A DNA stretch of 64,000 nt, from the NCBI RefSeq assembly GCF_018691265.1, contig NW_024881279.1:2695243-2759242 (forward strand), read 5' to 3'. Made by a program: the position numbers and the translations under genes. Each line of letters begins with the position of its first letter. Position 1 is the stretch's first letter. Below the pieces are notes generated by a model that worked only from the letters and a program-made list of their open reading frames with translations, had not been told where the DNA came from and made no database searches. This stretch comes from Tyto alba (lineage: Eukaryota > Chordata > Aves > Strigiformes > Tytonidae). Positions 27,701 to 42,700 of this stretch are shown here, piece after piece.

Positions 27701-30700
27701 CGGGCAGCCCCAGGAGAGGTGCTGGATGGGGCGAGAGCTCCCACACCCACATTTCACAACCTACACACCAGACAGCTCTTTCAAAGGCACCCCCCTCCTT
27801 GGGGGGGCTTGAGCCACCAAAACCAGCGTATGCTTCCTAGCGCCCCAGGGGAAAAGGCCCCAAGACCTTGAATTTGAAGCTGGCTCCAGCCTCCTCCTGC
27901 CTTCGAAGCACCAGCCGAAGTCAGTGTTTGGGGTGGAAAATGCCAGCAGATGGCACCAGCCACCAGCCCTGCTCAGCACACAGCGGCAGCCGCATCCATC
28001 CCGCACAGCGCCCCGCTGCCTTGGGCAGCCCCGCAGGGCCATGCTCTCTCCAGGGCACAGGCTCACACCTCTAAAAGTCACTGCTGCAACCTGACAGACA
28101 CAAGTGGCTCCTTTCCTCCCCAGAAGAAAATCCTTCCGTTCCTGTGTGTCACAACAGTGTTTCAAACACGAACTAAAACAGAGGTTTAAAGGGTTATTTA
28201 AAAGCCATGAGAATGGGACTATCCATCTTCTGGGATGTATGGGTGGTTCCACGCAGTAAGTTATTTACAAACCCAGAACACTTATGCAAGGACAAAGCTG
28301 GCTTGCAGGCACGTCAACCCTGATTCTTCCCCCTCTTCAACCCTGATTTGGTGGAAGATGATTTTTTGTGCCACAGATATATCTACTCTCTTGAGTCCCC
28401 AACTTTGCTGGGCACCGTATCACCACCTGAGCTATCCCAGTGCAGGAGCCCTCACCTGTGCCCACCAGTTCCCCCAGAATGGCTCAGCAGCACACCAGAA
28501 TAATGCCCAAAAGCAAGGACATGCATTCTGCAGGGACCAACCCAGCTCTGGGCCAGTGCAGGGAGTTCCAAACTTGGAAGAAGTGATTGAAAACTCAGCA
28601 TACTCATCCAGTAAGAGCATCTGGCACAGTAGCTCGCTATGACCCACGTCAGTAATAGCCTCCTAAAGCAGTTTAAAAGCACTAAGCCTGATCACTCCTC
28701 CCATGAAGCCCAAAGCCAGTGCAGCCACTTTCAGAGAAGGAAACTAGACATCGTGATTTGTGCTGGCACAAGGGAAGCCTGCAGCAGAACCAGTTCCTTT
28801 CTGTTACACTCTTTAATTATAAACTCTCTCTCTCTCTCCTTTTTAATTGCTATCCATTTTGGGATCTCTCTGATTTACTCACCAAAACAGCTCCATCCCC
28901 TCTGATTAAAAGAAGAGGGGAAAACCCAGCACTCGCAGCCAGAATGAGAGGAAAAAATGAGTTTACAGCCAGGAGAACCAAATTTATAAGCTGCGTAAAA
29001 CATTCAAAAAGCTCCCCACAGTTACAGCTAGACATGGAAAACCAGAGATTGCTCTCACCTCCTGAAGCTGGGATTCTTTCTTCTTAGAAGACAAGTTTAA
29101 GTGCTTTTCTAGGACACCACAATACTTCTCCGTCTCCTTGTCATATTTCTTTTTGGCATCCTACAAAACAGAACAAAAAGTGTGATACTGAACACAATGG
29201 CACTGGAGCAGCCATGAGGGTCCACGGCATTGGGCAGGACCACAAGTCCCAGGTGGGAGCTAACCCCCTTCTGCACAGCACAAGATGGGGCCAAGGCCAA
29301 GGGCATCAGCTCGAAATGCTTTTATCCATGAGCATCAGCAGCTACAGGAAAGGGACTCACGCTGCCAAAATCCAAGACTTGGGGGAGCCCCTCTTCTATT
29401 CCCTGGGCCCAAAGCTCAGCAAAACATTCAGATCCAGGGCGGGTCCAAACCAAAGGCAACCCAAGCAAAGAAAGCGCTTGCTAACCAGCAACACCATCAC
29501 GATTTCACACCCCGCCCCTTGCAAGGGCTCATCCTTGTGTCACTCAGGACAATGACACAGTCATTTGGCTGCTTGGAGCCTTAACTTTTCTTTCACACCT
29601 CTCATCTCACCCTCCCCACCCTGACACATCAGTACAAAATCCACCCCTGACACCTGCTAATAACCAGCTCCTTTCTGAAGCACCCCTCTTTGTCTTGTTT
29701 TCCTTTTTCTTTTTTTTTTAGCTGCACAAACCAGGACAGCCTGGCCAGTCTGGGCTGCCCTGTAGTGCCACCGTGACTCCCGTGCCAGGGGAGAGCCGGG
29801 CACACCGCTGCCATGCAAACACAGCCCCGCCGGGCTGGCATGTGCTTCTTGCAGGCAGCAGCAGGTTGTTGGAACAACAGGAGAACCGCAGACTGGTTTT
29901 AATTTCAGAACAAAGGCAGGAAAGAAAGGGGGGACAGGCTGTCTCACAGCCGCCCTCAGCCTCACCGGTGCTTCCCCAGGCTCACCCGTCCTGCCAGAAG
30001 CCGTCTAGATTGCCGTGCAGCCGCCCAGCGACACAGCGGGCATGGGCAGCACAGACTGGGGGGCTCAGGCAATGGGGAACCCCTCTGAGAAAATGCAAAT
30101 TCTTTCTTGGAGTAAGGAAAAAAGCTCAATTCAACTGGCATGTGATTTTAGGCCCTTGGCATGTTACTCGGTTGTGGGTGAACTCGGAATACTGAGGCAC
30201 CTTCCCGGGAGCGGGATTGTCCCCGTGTGCAGGTGACGCAGTGCGCCATGTCCCGGCCACCACCGCAGCTCCGGGCTCTGCTCCCAAGCCCAAGCAGGGT
30301 ATCCCAGAAAAGACGGCTCTCAGTGCAGCACCAACTTACCTTAGCAGCCCCAATCTGCTCCTTGCGAAACTTCTCCAGTGGTGTGATCAGCACCTCGCTG
30401 GCGTTCTCGATCTACGGGAAAAAAAACAGCACAACTCACCCGCCACCTTTTGCCCACCTCAGCCCCAGACACCCGAGCTGCTCAACAGCCACAGAAACCC
30501 TCCTGCAGCCCACAGAGACCCCCACGCTTCACCCCCTCGGGCCCTGCGCCGGCTGAGGGGCGAGTACCAAACCTGCTCCCTACCCCAGTGAGTCCCACCA
30601 GCACCAGCACCGGCCATTTTCCAACTGCAAGACACCATTACTGATGCTCTTCAAGTGTGCCCCCCCCTCTCCAAGTTCACCCTCCCCTCCCTCTGCTCTC

Positions 30701-33700
30701 CCCCCAGGAAAGGGAAGGGGCACCAGGGCTTGTGGCACGCCACAGTGCCCCGGGTGCCCCCCCACCCACCGCAGGCAGCACCGGTGCCACCACCCGCCCC
30801 GCTCCCGGCAGACGGGGCCGTACCATGCGCATCCGCTCGTCCTCCAGGTTCCGCAGCACCGTGGCAAACTCCTGCAGAGACTTGGCTGGAAGAGACCCGT
30901 CCACACGGTCAGCATTTAACAACGTTTTATTTTCTTTTTAAATTAAGAGAGAGACTGAGAAAGGTTTTCTTGTTTGTGCTCTGGGGGGCTCAGGGGATTG
31001 GTTGTTTGGGGGTTTTTATCATCTTTGCTCTCCCCCTATAAAGGCTTCCAGTTGCCTACACTAGCAACTGGTAGCAGAGCATCCCCAGCACTGTGTTGCC
31101 ACCTCCAGAGAGAAACACCCCACCTTCATCTCGGACCTGCCTGACCCAACAGCCAGTGGCTGAACAGCCCCACGGCTCAGCACTGGCCTCTGCCGTGCTC
31201 GGCACGCAAGCAGCAGCTCACTGCCACATGCGTCGCAGCAAGGGGACTTGGATGGGAAAGCTATTTTTGCTGAGAGACCGGGCACAAATCAGTAAGCAAT
31301 GTTAAATCAGGGCTAAAGCTCATTTGCTCTCCTGGCTCCAGATGATGTGTACAATAAGTTCTAAAGGTTCAGCTGGGGCAGAAGTAGGATAACACTGAGT
31401 GAAGCGGCTGGAGCTGCTGCCCTGCGCCACGAGAAGCTCCACGGTAAAGCTGGGCTCAGCTCAGAGAGCCCTGCCGGGCTCTGAGCTGCCAGGTCCTTTG
31501 CTTCTCTCCTGCAGAGCACAGCCCTTGCAGTGTATTTGGCCATGGCCGCATCTCCAGATCCCCGCTCTCCAATGCAAAAGGGCCAGATAACCTAGATGGT
31601 TTCGGATACGGGCAATCTTCTTCCTTTCCTATCTGGCAGGGCTAGATTTAGGCCAAGAAGCAACAGCTGATTTCCTCGGGAAGGCTTTGCTGATGTTCAA
31701 TAGAAGAAACATGCCATTTCCGGAGAGCAGGAAAGCACCCAGACTAATTCCCAGGCCCTTTGGTTTCCTTGGGTGTGTTTCTCCCCTGTGCCCTGCTCAG
31801 CTCAGGGCTATGGAGCGTGGCTTTAGGGCTACCCAGGGCACCAGCACCCAGGACTCACCTATGCAGATCTCATCATCCGTTTCAGCGTCCCCGATACAGC
31901 GGAATTTAAACTCGTTGAGGGAATCTGCAAACTTGCGCTTGGCTGCCGACAGGTCTGCCGAGAGAGGGATGAGGGAAACCGTGGATGTTAGAAAAGGGGA
32001 AAGCTCACTAACACCATGATGCTGGTGGATGCATAATCCCAGCCGGCGAGTCCTCATGGAGGGACCTGTCCAATGGGGTCCCCCCAGCACCAGGGCAGCC
32101 CCTAGAGCACTGCCCTTCTGCAGCCCAGGGATGGGGCTCTGCAGGGTCCCATCCAGCACCCACCAAAATACTCTACAAGAGATAAAACCTCAAAATACCA
32201 TGAGAAGCACACGGGAGCTCAAGCCCAGTGCCACAGGGCAGTGGCAAACGGTGACGCAGGGTGGCACTGCCAGGGCAGCTGCCCCCCCAAGAGACAGCAC
32301 CTCTGCACAGGCTCCCAGCCCTGCTGAATGAAGGCACCATGGACGGGTGATAATGCAGAGGTTTATTGCTTTCCAAGCTGCAGATTCTCTCCGAAACCTG
32401 AATCCTATTAAGTTCTTACTTGCCATGACCTGAGTGGATCTAGGATTGGCTTTTTGAACCGGCCCCGTAACCCTGCACACGCAGACACACACGCTCCCGG
32501 GCACCACAAGGCCTTGGAGGGGAACTCATAATTGAGCAATGTGAGGGACCGCAGGCACACAGATGGCATTAGGAAGGCATAATGCTAATTCCCCTGTGCG
32601 TTTCTTCATTCAAAGTCTGAATATTCAGCCTTTTTTTTATCTTTCCAAGCACAGGTGGAAAACATGCGTGCACACAGTAAGGCCATTTCCTCCTCTCATA
32701 CATCAACAGCCAAAAGATAACCACAAAAGAATTCAAGTGTTTTGCTTCCCCCATGGGATAAGGGAGTTTGCAGCTTTCTCCAAGCAATAAAGCTGTTCTC
32801 CAAGTGTCTCTGCTTAAAGCCCTGGGGCTAATCCTGCCCACAGCTCAGTCCTGGATGCCTTCACACAAGTGCTTCCTAAGGCAGCAGAAAATCACCCAGC
32901 AAATGCAGGCAGGGAGAGGGAAAGCGCCGGGAGCTTTCCCGGTGGAAAAGTACAGCGGGGACTTCTCCGAGGAGCAGCCAAGGAGCCACGGCCCCGGTGA
33001 CCCTGGAGCAGAGTATTCACACCTTCAAAGTGTGGTTCACACGAAACAGCATTTGCATTCTGCCCGTGCTGCCAGAAACAGACCGTCTGTTTTTGGGGCA
33101 GTTTCCAGGGTGCTCCTGCAAGGTTTAAAAGAGGGAGTCACGGGAAGCTCCAGCTCCGTGGCTCAGGCACCGATGGCATGAAGCAGGCAAAGGGCACCCG
33201 AGGCACCAGGCCAGCCCCTGGGGAGCTCTCCGGGCACACCATGGCGTGGGGGCAGCTGGCTGAACCCCCAGGGAAGGGCAGGGCGGGGGGGGTGGCTGAC
33301 AGCACCCCCCTGCTCTTCACACACCCGTGCTGCTGTTCTCTGCATCAGGGCAGCCCTGCTTCCCTCGCCGGGGCAGCCAGACAGCTCGGGGACCTTAACC
33401 CGGTCCCCAGAGCTGGGTGGCCTCCTGCCTCTGGAATAATAACAAAGATGACGTTAATGACTTAAGGAGTCATTTCCTCTCCCCCCAGCTCCGTGCTGAC
33501 CGTCAGACACCAGCCACGCTCTCCCCACTGCATGCTGGCTTCACCAGAACCTTTGTCTGTGTTCTGTGCGGCACCAGCCCTGCTGTGACACCCCCAAATG
33601 GCAGGACCTCAGAGCCAGAGGCTGCTCCAGCACAGGGACAAACACCCAGGGGGGAGCTGAGCTCCAGCAGCCCAGGGCAGGCTCACCAGCAGCATCACTC

Positions 33701-36700
33701 ACCAGGGCCACCCTGTCCTCTGAGAGTGAGGAGGTTGGTGCTCCTGCAGCTACCGGGCACAAGCCAGAGCAAAGCCATGAAGCCTTCGGAGCCCGCAGTG
33801 CCCAACAGCGATGGCTCACGGTGCTTATAAATAGGCAAGGGAGAGGCAGAGGAGGAGATAATTCCTGGTGCGACAGCGATAAAGGAGGCTCGTTGGCAGC
33901 CGCTCGCTGAACAGCACGGCCCAGACACAGGGGCGAAGTGGATGCTAAAATTAGCAGCAGGATCAGCCAGAAAAGGAGAGAGGGGGACCCACACCACAGG
34001 TCTGGGGGCAAGCAAGGAGCTAGCGTGGAGGGGCCCCATCATCCACCCTGTGCCACTGTTACACCCACCCACACTCCTAGCATACCGTTTTCCTAAAAGA
34101 CTGAACTTCTCATCTACATTTTTGGGAAAAAACCCTCCAGTGGAAGCAGGCAAAGCTCTCGGCTGAGCTGCAGGCAGGGGCATGTGGGGAAAGCAGGGTG
34201 GCCCCTCCATGGGCCAGCTCAGCTCCTGAGGCTTCTTACTCCCCAGCAAAACCAAAATCCTACAAAGGCTCAACAGAAACTTCTGCTTTCTCTCATGCAC
34301 GAGTAAAACCACCTGGACCCTGTGCATGAGTCACAGCCAGGCTGCGCCAAGGGCTGTGAAAGTTTTGCTTCCAAGTTCTCCAGCTGGCTTCATCAGTCAA
34401 CCACACCATCAGCGAAAACCACCACAAAGCCAGAAAAATCCTTCTGCCTGAGCAACACGACAACAGCTTGGGGCACAGACACCGAAGATCTCGGGGTGCA
34501 GCGAGAGAGATCCTCTGGCAGAGGCATCACAGGAGGTGAAAACAGCCCTGTGCAAGCTGCTAAAACACCAGGAGGATCTGGGGTGCAGCGTCAGCCCCAG
34601 GGCTGCCGCCACGGAGACACATGCCTGCCTGAACCCAGGATCCAAGATAAAACCACGTGAAGAAAACACTGGCCACACAGCAGCAAAACAGATCTCGGTC
34701 CCACCTGCAAGGCAGCAGCCATGTGTGTGCCCGTAGCAGCTGGCACACCACAGCGTGCGGTGGGTGTGCCCCAGTTACCATCCCCAGTCAACACACACTG
34801 TGCCACCCGTAGCCCCGCTGTGCCTGCCTGTCCCCCACTCCACCCCAACACGGGGCCGTCCTGCCCCACGGTCCCCCTCTCCATGACTCGTTTCCTTTCC
34901 CTCTGCAGGATGACCAACCCCAGGTGGGGGTTGCTATCGCAGTCCTCCTCATCATCACATCCCATGGCTCCCAAGTCACACCCCCAGGCTGGCAGGGACA
35001 GGATGATCCCTTTGAGAAAGTCCACTTGACAGAAAACAGGCACACACGCTGTATGCCAGAGGTCCAGGGGCGGGGTGACAGCAACCAATAATCTAAATAA
35101 AATGCCCCTTTAAAAGTGATGTATTGGCTCGTTACTGCAACATAGGCTCAACTGTTTCTGGGAGCACTCCAGCAGCGTTCCCCTGCCTGGGGAAGGGTTT
35201 ATGACCTGAACCGGGGGCAATGGGAGAGAAAACTGCACAGGATGAAGACAAGTGACATGGAAGGAGATGTCACGGAGACGGCAGAGGTACCTGCAGGGGC
35301 CTGTCCCAGCAAAGAGGGAGCTGGAGCTGAACTCTGAGATCTGATCCCATCTTTCCGAGCAGTGATCAAAGCGCCCGGCATCACTCGTCCATCAGCACAG
35401 CAAAGCTGAGCAGCATGAAGGGGATCTGCCCCCGGGCTGCTCCCTGCCTGCTGCGGCTTGATCCGTTCCTGCACAACAACTCCCGAGCCACAGCTTGGCT
35501 TTTTTTGTGACTGATCCTTTAGTAGATGTTCAGTAGCCAATTCTGGCCGAGGCCCTGGAATGCTGCCACTCTGCTCCCATGGCAAAGCTCGAAGCAACCC
35601 GCCAAGCTGCCCTGCCAGCACCCAGGGCCCTGCCCCGCTGTGCACCGCAGCACCCGTCCCTCACACAGCGGAGACATGCTCAGCATCCTCACCATCCATA
35701 GCATCCAGCTCCGTCCACCACAGGACCAGCACGGAGCAGGAAAGGCTCCCAGCAGCACAGAGGACATCTGCCTGCAAAGCCACCTCAGTTAACGCTTTTG
35801 TCCATCCCTCCTCCCTCACACCCAGCTCAGGACTCAGCCCCTGTCTCCCCTGGTACCCCACATCTCTCTTCCTCCCTCCATCAGCCAGGGAGCAGGGTAA
35901 TCGCTGGCTTTTTCCATCCCAGCCTCACACCTCCAGGCACCGGGGCTCCCTCCAAACCCAGCTGAAGTCAAAGTTACTCCAGCGTGCAGCAGCTCTGCAA
36001 GGGATCCGCAGCAAGGGAGCACCTCACACTCCCACTGCCCATCCTCCCAGATCACCCCAACATCCCTCCTCTTCCTCCTCCTCCTCCTCAGCTATTGAGA
36101 GTTAAATCTTCTTTCTGGGAAGCGGCTGCTGTTACTGCAATGAGACTGAAGTGGTGGTTTTTCACATAAAAAGCCCCTTCCAAAGGAATTTGGAACTATT
36201 GAAAAAGGCCGTTTATAGAAGGAAGATGCCGTGATTTCACAACCCTCCTCCATGCATACAGCACCCCGGGTGCAATGCGGGCAACCCTGTCCCAGCCAGA
36301 TCCGAGCCGGTGCTGCCAAGGGAGAGCCCCCCACATGCAGGGCTCCCCCAGGGGCAGGCAGCTGCGAGGCAGGACAGCCCCTCCCCGGGGCACAGGCATC
36401 GGCTCCACCACATCCCCAGTTCAGCTCACTCAGCACAAAGAGCTTCGGCCACTTCAGGGAAGTCACTCACACCACAGCCCTGCTGCGAGCCGCTCTCTCC
36501 CAGTCACCAGCTCCCAGATCTTTCCCCAACTTTATTCCTCAGCTGGACATCTCTCCGCTGTGCAACACTCCTACCACCCCCTCCTCTCTTTGCGTTCAGT
36601 GTTTAAAACAGTTTCAGGCTCTGCCAAAGGGACCACAGTGAGAAAGTGCACTGAAACCTGAAAGCCTGGGAGCTTTTCCTTTAAAAATCAAAATTTATAA

Positions 36701-39700
36701 GGGACCGAAAAGAGACTGCAACTCCTCCGCTTGGGTGCTTTTCCTGGCTGGGGTGGGCAGCTGGGAAAAGTGACCACAGGACACAGAGGGGAACCATAAC
36801 ACATCAAAATGAGATGCCCAGACAACAGACATCCCTCCTGCCTGCCTGCTGCCCGGTCCCCCAGCCCAGCAGTGTGTGTCTGAAAGATCAGATCAGCCAG
36901 GGAAAAAGGTACACTGCTGGCTGAGAAAGCAGGGGCTCCCCCAAAAGCTGGCTTTGCAGCCAGCTTGTTATTTAAACTGGAAAAAAATCAAAAATAGTTC
37001 TGGCTTAGTTATGCTATTGAGGCACCCAGGACAGGGGCAGAAGCAGCAGAATGCTGCAGGCGGGTCAAGTGAAAGACAAACCTGCTGCCCAGTCCGGGAG
37101 CGAAGGGTTAATGCTGCTGCAAAGGGGGAAAGCAAAGGATGCTGATGAGGCCAGTTGCATGCTGCAAGGCAAGTTCCAGCGCTCTCGGTGTCTGACACTC
37201 ACACAGAGCTGTATTTCTACACTTCCTGCAAAGAAAATTGCTTAATAGCCTATATTTAATGCTCAATTGGACAACAGGAACCGAGACTCCTGCCCCTTCC
37301 TTCCCCCGCGGCAGGGAACGGCAGGCTCAGGCTGTGCATCCCCCTCAAGTCCCCAGAGAGGGACAGGAGGGTCCCTGACGGCACAGGAGCCTGTCCCCTC
37401 CTCGTGGCCACCTCTGCCTGGCTGCCCACAGTGGCACTGCCTGTCCCCTCCCAGCAGCACCAGCATTCCCACCACCCCAAGCGGGCTCCCAGCCCCCTCA
37501 CTGGGGAGGTGACCACACTCCCACTGGCAACCACAAGGACAGAAGCCACCAGCTCCCACCTCGTGGCTTTGACCAGTTCCTTAAAGCTTCTGAGAAAAAA
37601 AAAAAAACGCATCAACTTCACCCATCTTCCTCCTGGCTGTTTTTGAAGAAAATGCCTCCAGCCCTCCTTACAGCATCTGTGCCCGTGGGGGTACAAAAGG
37701 GACTGACAGCCTCACGGCTGCACCACAGGGTGTGCCGACACGAGCTGGGCTTGTTCCCAGCGCTCTCATCAGGTGCTGACACACGGACAAGCCTCTTCAG
37801 TCCTCCACATGGCAGCTCCCCCTTTCCACATGACGGGAGAAAACAACAGGTCCTGCCTCCTGGGGACAAGGGAGGTGAAGCCTCGGGGTCTGCAAAATGC
37901 TTTGGGGTCTGCACACAATAGACACTGCGCAAGTGCAAGGCTTGACCATCATCAGACATCATCTGCCCGGGCTACAGGGGTAACAGTAGGTGACAGCCCC
38001 CGGACAGAAACACTTCAGCATAAACAGTGCCAATCCTGGAGCAACAGCTGAAGCAAGGAGAGTGGCATAGTCTTGCTGTTTGCCAGGGATCCCACTATGC
38101 AGGCGCTGCTACCTCACAGCCCGGCAGGATGCCCTGTGCACAGCCACAGCACACAGCCATGGCTTCAGGCAGCGCTGCTGCCACCAGCACCTGCAGGAAG
38201 GGGACCAGCGCGACACACGGGTGCCACCGGCTGACCCCGAGGCAAACCCACCCAAACGTGCGAGCCATGAGGGGCTGCCAGCCCCGGGGAGGAACTGCAG
38301 CAGGATGCGGAGCAGCAAGGGGCAGCTCCTTGTCCCACAGTCCCAATGGGGTCACAGCAGGGTCTCTGCGGGGTCCCACAGGGGCTGGTTCACCTCCACC
38401 ACCGCCTCAGTGGCCTGCCAGGAGCCTCCTCCGCTGCCGCTGGGGCAGGATCTGGCCGGGGGACCTGTGCTGTGTAACAGCCCAGGTGCAGGAGCCCAGA
38501 GAAGGCAGGTCTGGGGGATCACTAGCAGGACCCTCACCCCCCAGTCTAGCTGCAGAGAAAGTGGGTCACGGCACAGCCCGCTCAGCCACAGCAGTGGCAC
38601 CTCTGCAGCCCCACATTTCTCCGGGCCACGGCAGCCAGCACTGAGCAACCCCATGGTGGGCAGGGTCCAGGCAGGACAGGTAATCCAGGGAACAGCCGCT
38701 CTAATCAGTGGCCAAAACAACCAGATTACAGCCCACCCAGGGCGCTTAGAAAGCAGCAATATGGTGTCTGTCCCCGCCGCATGCACCCGCTGCCAGTGAC
38801 CACCCGGTGAGCCGGGGCTTCAGGTACAACGCCAGAGTGAAGCCACTGTGGGGTCACACAACATCCACGCCCCAGTGCTTGGGGATGCCCAGGGATGGGA
38901 GTTTGGGAAAGGTCGGAGCTGGGAACGGCCAGCCGGCTCCAGCCCATGGACACATGCGCGTGCCCGGCTGCGCTGCCAAGGTTGGGACACTGAGCAAACC
39001 ACGGCCCCACAGTTCACGCAGGAATCCAGCAATGAGCGCCTCAGGCCTGCTAACCCCCGTCTGCAGCCACCAGCACTGAATTTTAGCCCCCACACGGACT
39101 CAGCTCGTGCACTGCTGCGGTCAGCACAAAGCATCGGGGCAGCGTCATTCGATGCTTAATTTGTTCCAAGAGGTTTAAATCCTCTCTCTTTGCGCTTCCT
39201 CACAGAGGTCAGCAAAAGCCCCACTCCAGCGAGACGCCGTGGTCCTCTGGACCCAGCCCAATCCCCAATGCTTTCATACATAATTAGCAATGACTTATTT
39301 AATAAATAACTTCTCTGACGGGCAGTTGGAGTTAATCAGTGATTTAGGATGGGATTGCAGCTGCTGGCAGGTTCCCCTCTGATTCATCATCTGAGTAAAT
39401 ATATAAAACCAGATGAGCAGAGACTACCCCACCTCCAGCAGCAGCTTCTGCTGTCGTGCCCAGGCACCAAAGCCCACGGAAAGGCTGTCCTGGCTTGGCA
39501 CGTGCCAGAGATTGAGGTCTGAGGGTGCCAAACCCAGCAGAAGGCGACCCTAAGGACCGGTACAACAGGCACAGTCCCAGTGCTCTCCTCAAGGCTGGGA
39601 GAGCATCGCTGCCTGGGCCCCGCAGCACCCCCAGACCCCATTTTGTGCCTTTACCACAGGCACAGCCTCCAGCCAAAACATAGCACTGAGCCTCGTCTCA

Positions 39701-42700
39701 GCAGCGCACACAGGAAAACCAAATTCCACCCCCTTGAATCCCAAAATTTCATTTCACCAATAGAAAGGTTATGAATACGTACACCCTACAAACCATGCTT
39801 TGAGGAAAAAACCCAAAACTGCTCAAATGTGCTCAAACGTAATAAATATTGAATGATCTGCCCAAGATGGACCCAAGACTGAAGATTCAAGAGGTGCCAC
39901 AGCTTCTGCTCAGCCTTTTACTGCAACCATGGGAGCAAACTGCACTGCTGCCCAGCCAAGGCATCACCGTATGCCTCGCTTCACACACTCAACGTGGCTT
40001 CGTACGGCAAAATGTTTGCTAGAGGGACAGAGAACTCATTGTAGGATGAATGAGACTATTGACTGGGCTCAAATAGCAGATCAGATTTGAGTAACACGCT
40101 GAAGACATGAATTATTTCCATGGTATTTTAAGAGATAAAAGTTCTGTGCTTCATGAAAAACAAAGTTAGCCCTTGGAAGGACTGCCTGGTTGCACAGCTA
40201 AAATTATCCTGGCACTGCCCACCAGCCCAGCACCCTGGCCACATCATCTTGCCACCCCCAAATCAATAATGCTTGTTATCCTGGGAACCTTGCCAGGCCA
40301 GGACGTTTTTGCAAAGCTTCCCGAGATTCCTGGTGAAAGGCACTAAGGATCCAAGGGAAATGAAGCCAGAAGGACCACTGGATCTCCTGGTGAGATGGTT
40401 GGATTTCCAAGAAGAAGGAGGAGGGGACACAAAGCAACCCTTGCCCTCAGCAGCAGAGGTTGCAGGCGTCTGCCCTCAGCAGCCCCCTCCGAAGGTGAAG
40501 AAGGGGAGCAGCTCAGCTGCGGGGAAAAGGAGTGTTGGCAGTGGTTGACTTTGCCAGTGTTTTGCCAGACATGTCATGCCAAGGAAGAAAGGGGACAGAT
40601 TTAAAAGACAGAAAGCAAGCAGGAGCATGGGACGTTCAGAAACATCTGGTCAAGGATGCATGAGGTATCACCAGCTCCTGCCTGCTCCTCCCAGCACCTG
40701 TGCTAGAAATGGTCCAAAACACATGTTTTGGTAAAGCCACTCAGAACAGCCCGTGGCGGCAGCTGGGAGTCAGGCTGCTGGCAGAGCCCACGGGCCTGAT
40801 GGCACCACTCAGCCCGGCGTGGCATCTTCAAGCAGGGGCTCGGGGCTGAGAACCTGCTTCCTTTGACTCCCGCTGCTCCGGCTGCTCTATTTCCAGCAGC
40901 CTCCTCCTGGTTTGAGGAAGCCGATGGTTAATCAGAGCCTTTGCCCTTCTGCCCCCACTTCTCTACTCTGAATCCAGTCTTTCTCAGTTTCTGGACATTT
41001 TAGCACAGTGCAGTGCCCGCTTTGCCGCAGACACTTTGAGCAGGGTTCTCACCACCGCTCTCCATCCTTCCTGTTCAGCTTTTCTTAGCACTTGCTCATC
41101 ACTTCCTATTGCAGCGAAATCCAAACAGCAACTTTCGTGACTCAAATCTTTATCTCATCGTGGCTGAGACGTTTCAGAAACCCAGTGCACACAAACGGGT
41201 CTGCCCATTCCCCCCCTCCCTGCACCACTGGCAGGACTGTAACCGGCCAAGGCAGCAGAGATGGGTTAACAAAGCAGTTAATGAAGTGGTTCTCACAGCT
41301 GCCAAGGGTTGCACCCAAAGGGACCCTCCCTCCCCCTTCAGTGCCGGGCATGTGAACTGTCAAACAGCGATGGGCTCAACAATCTCTCCTGGGAAGGGAA
41401 GATGTGGGGACGTTCCTGTCTGTCCTGCCCTGCGTGGAAACTTTGGACTATTTTCTCTACTTGCCCAAACAGGATTTTTCAGCAGTAACCTCCCCATAGC
41501 AAAGCACTCTGCTTAGTGACCAGTGCGGTTCAGCCCTGCCCCAGTTCTGCATTAACAAGGTTATTTGTGGAGAGGAAGGAGACGCGTAATGAGCTGCAGC
41601 AGCTCTCAGTTCAGAGACACAGGTGGAGAGCAGAGAGAGAGGATGCTGGGAGGTGGGGGGGGAAACACCAAGGAAAGTGATAGAAAATAAAACAACTTCA
41701 GAAATCCAGAAATGGTCTGCAAATGCAACCTGCACATACCAGATTGGTAGAGCACCACGAGCTGTCCATATTTGTGGTTAGGACAAGGAAGGAGAACACA
41801 AAACCCATGAACAATGCAAATGACCCCGGAAAGGCTTCCCATTTCTGGAGACACAGGAGAAGACACATGTCTGCAGCTGCAGGAAGGCACATCCTAAAGT
41901 GGGTCCGTGCTCCCAGCAAGGAGCACCAGGGCTCAGAGAAATGCAGGTGAGCTGCCAGCAAGCTGAGCCCTCCCAGCAGCTGCTGGGAACCACTACAAAA
42001 CCCCCAGGATGGGCTTTGAAGATAAGGGACCTGAAGCTGAGTATTGACACCCCAGCAGGCAGCTTCCAGGCTGACTGGCACCGTTGTCAGGAACTGGCAC
42101 CATGTCGGGAACCAGCACACCGGATCAGCCCAGCCACCTTCCCACCCACCTGCACCACGCAGAGCCCTCCGTGCCCACCTCACTGGTGCTCTGCATGAAC
42201 ATGGCAACATCCCAGTTCTCCCACAGCCCCCCGGAGCATCGCTGCCCACGGCTGCTGGTGGGGCACGTGCCGCCCCAGGGAAGGGGAAGCAGCTTGCACT
42301 GTGGCACAAGAATGGTGCACGCGTGCAAGGAAGGTCAGCATCCTCAGGGTGCCACCCCCACACTCCTGCACTAGCCCTGAACACCGAGAGCATTTCGTGC
42401 ACTCAGCAGCGAAACAAAACAAAACGAGATTTCTATGCTTCCCCACCCAACTACCAGGTCTGGCACTTTTCCCTGTGTTTATTTTTGTTCACATCCTGGT
42501 GTTGTTTTATGGCAGAATCCCCCCAGCCCGCCCCAACCCGCCCCTGTGGCAGCAAGCAGCAGCCAAGCTGGTGGAAAGTTTGCCGGCAGGAGGGCTGGGC
42601 AGGCAGCAGAGCAAGGGGAAGGAGCTCGGGTGGGAGCAGACAATAAGTGTAAATACTCTAAATACTCAACACGCAAGCACAGAGGAGGGATGCATCGAAA

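Larger units (their letters stand above)
24147..31858 (-). other. ARHGAP26 introns 2-8, compact block
   Basis: Introns 2 to 8 are 973, 412, 1179, 2762, 613, 800 and 391 bp. Apart from a CTCF-like site and a CT microsatellite I saw nothing in them beyond splice signals. The compactness fits a bird genome. Confidence 0.9.
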
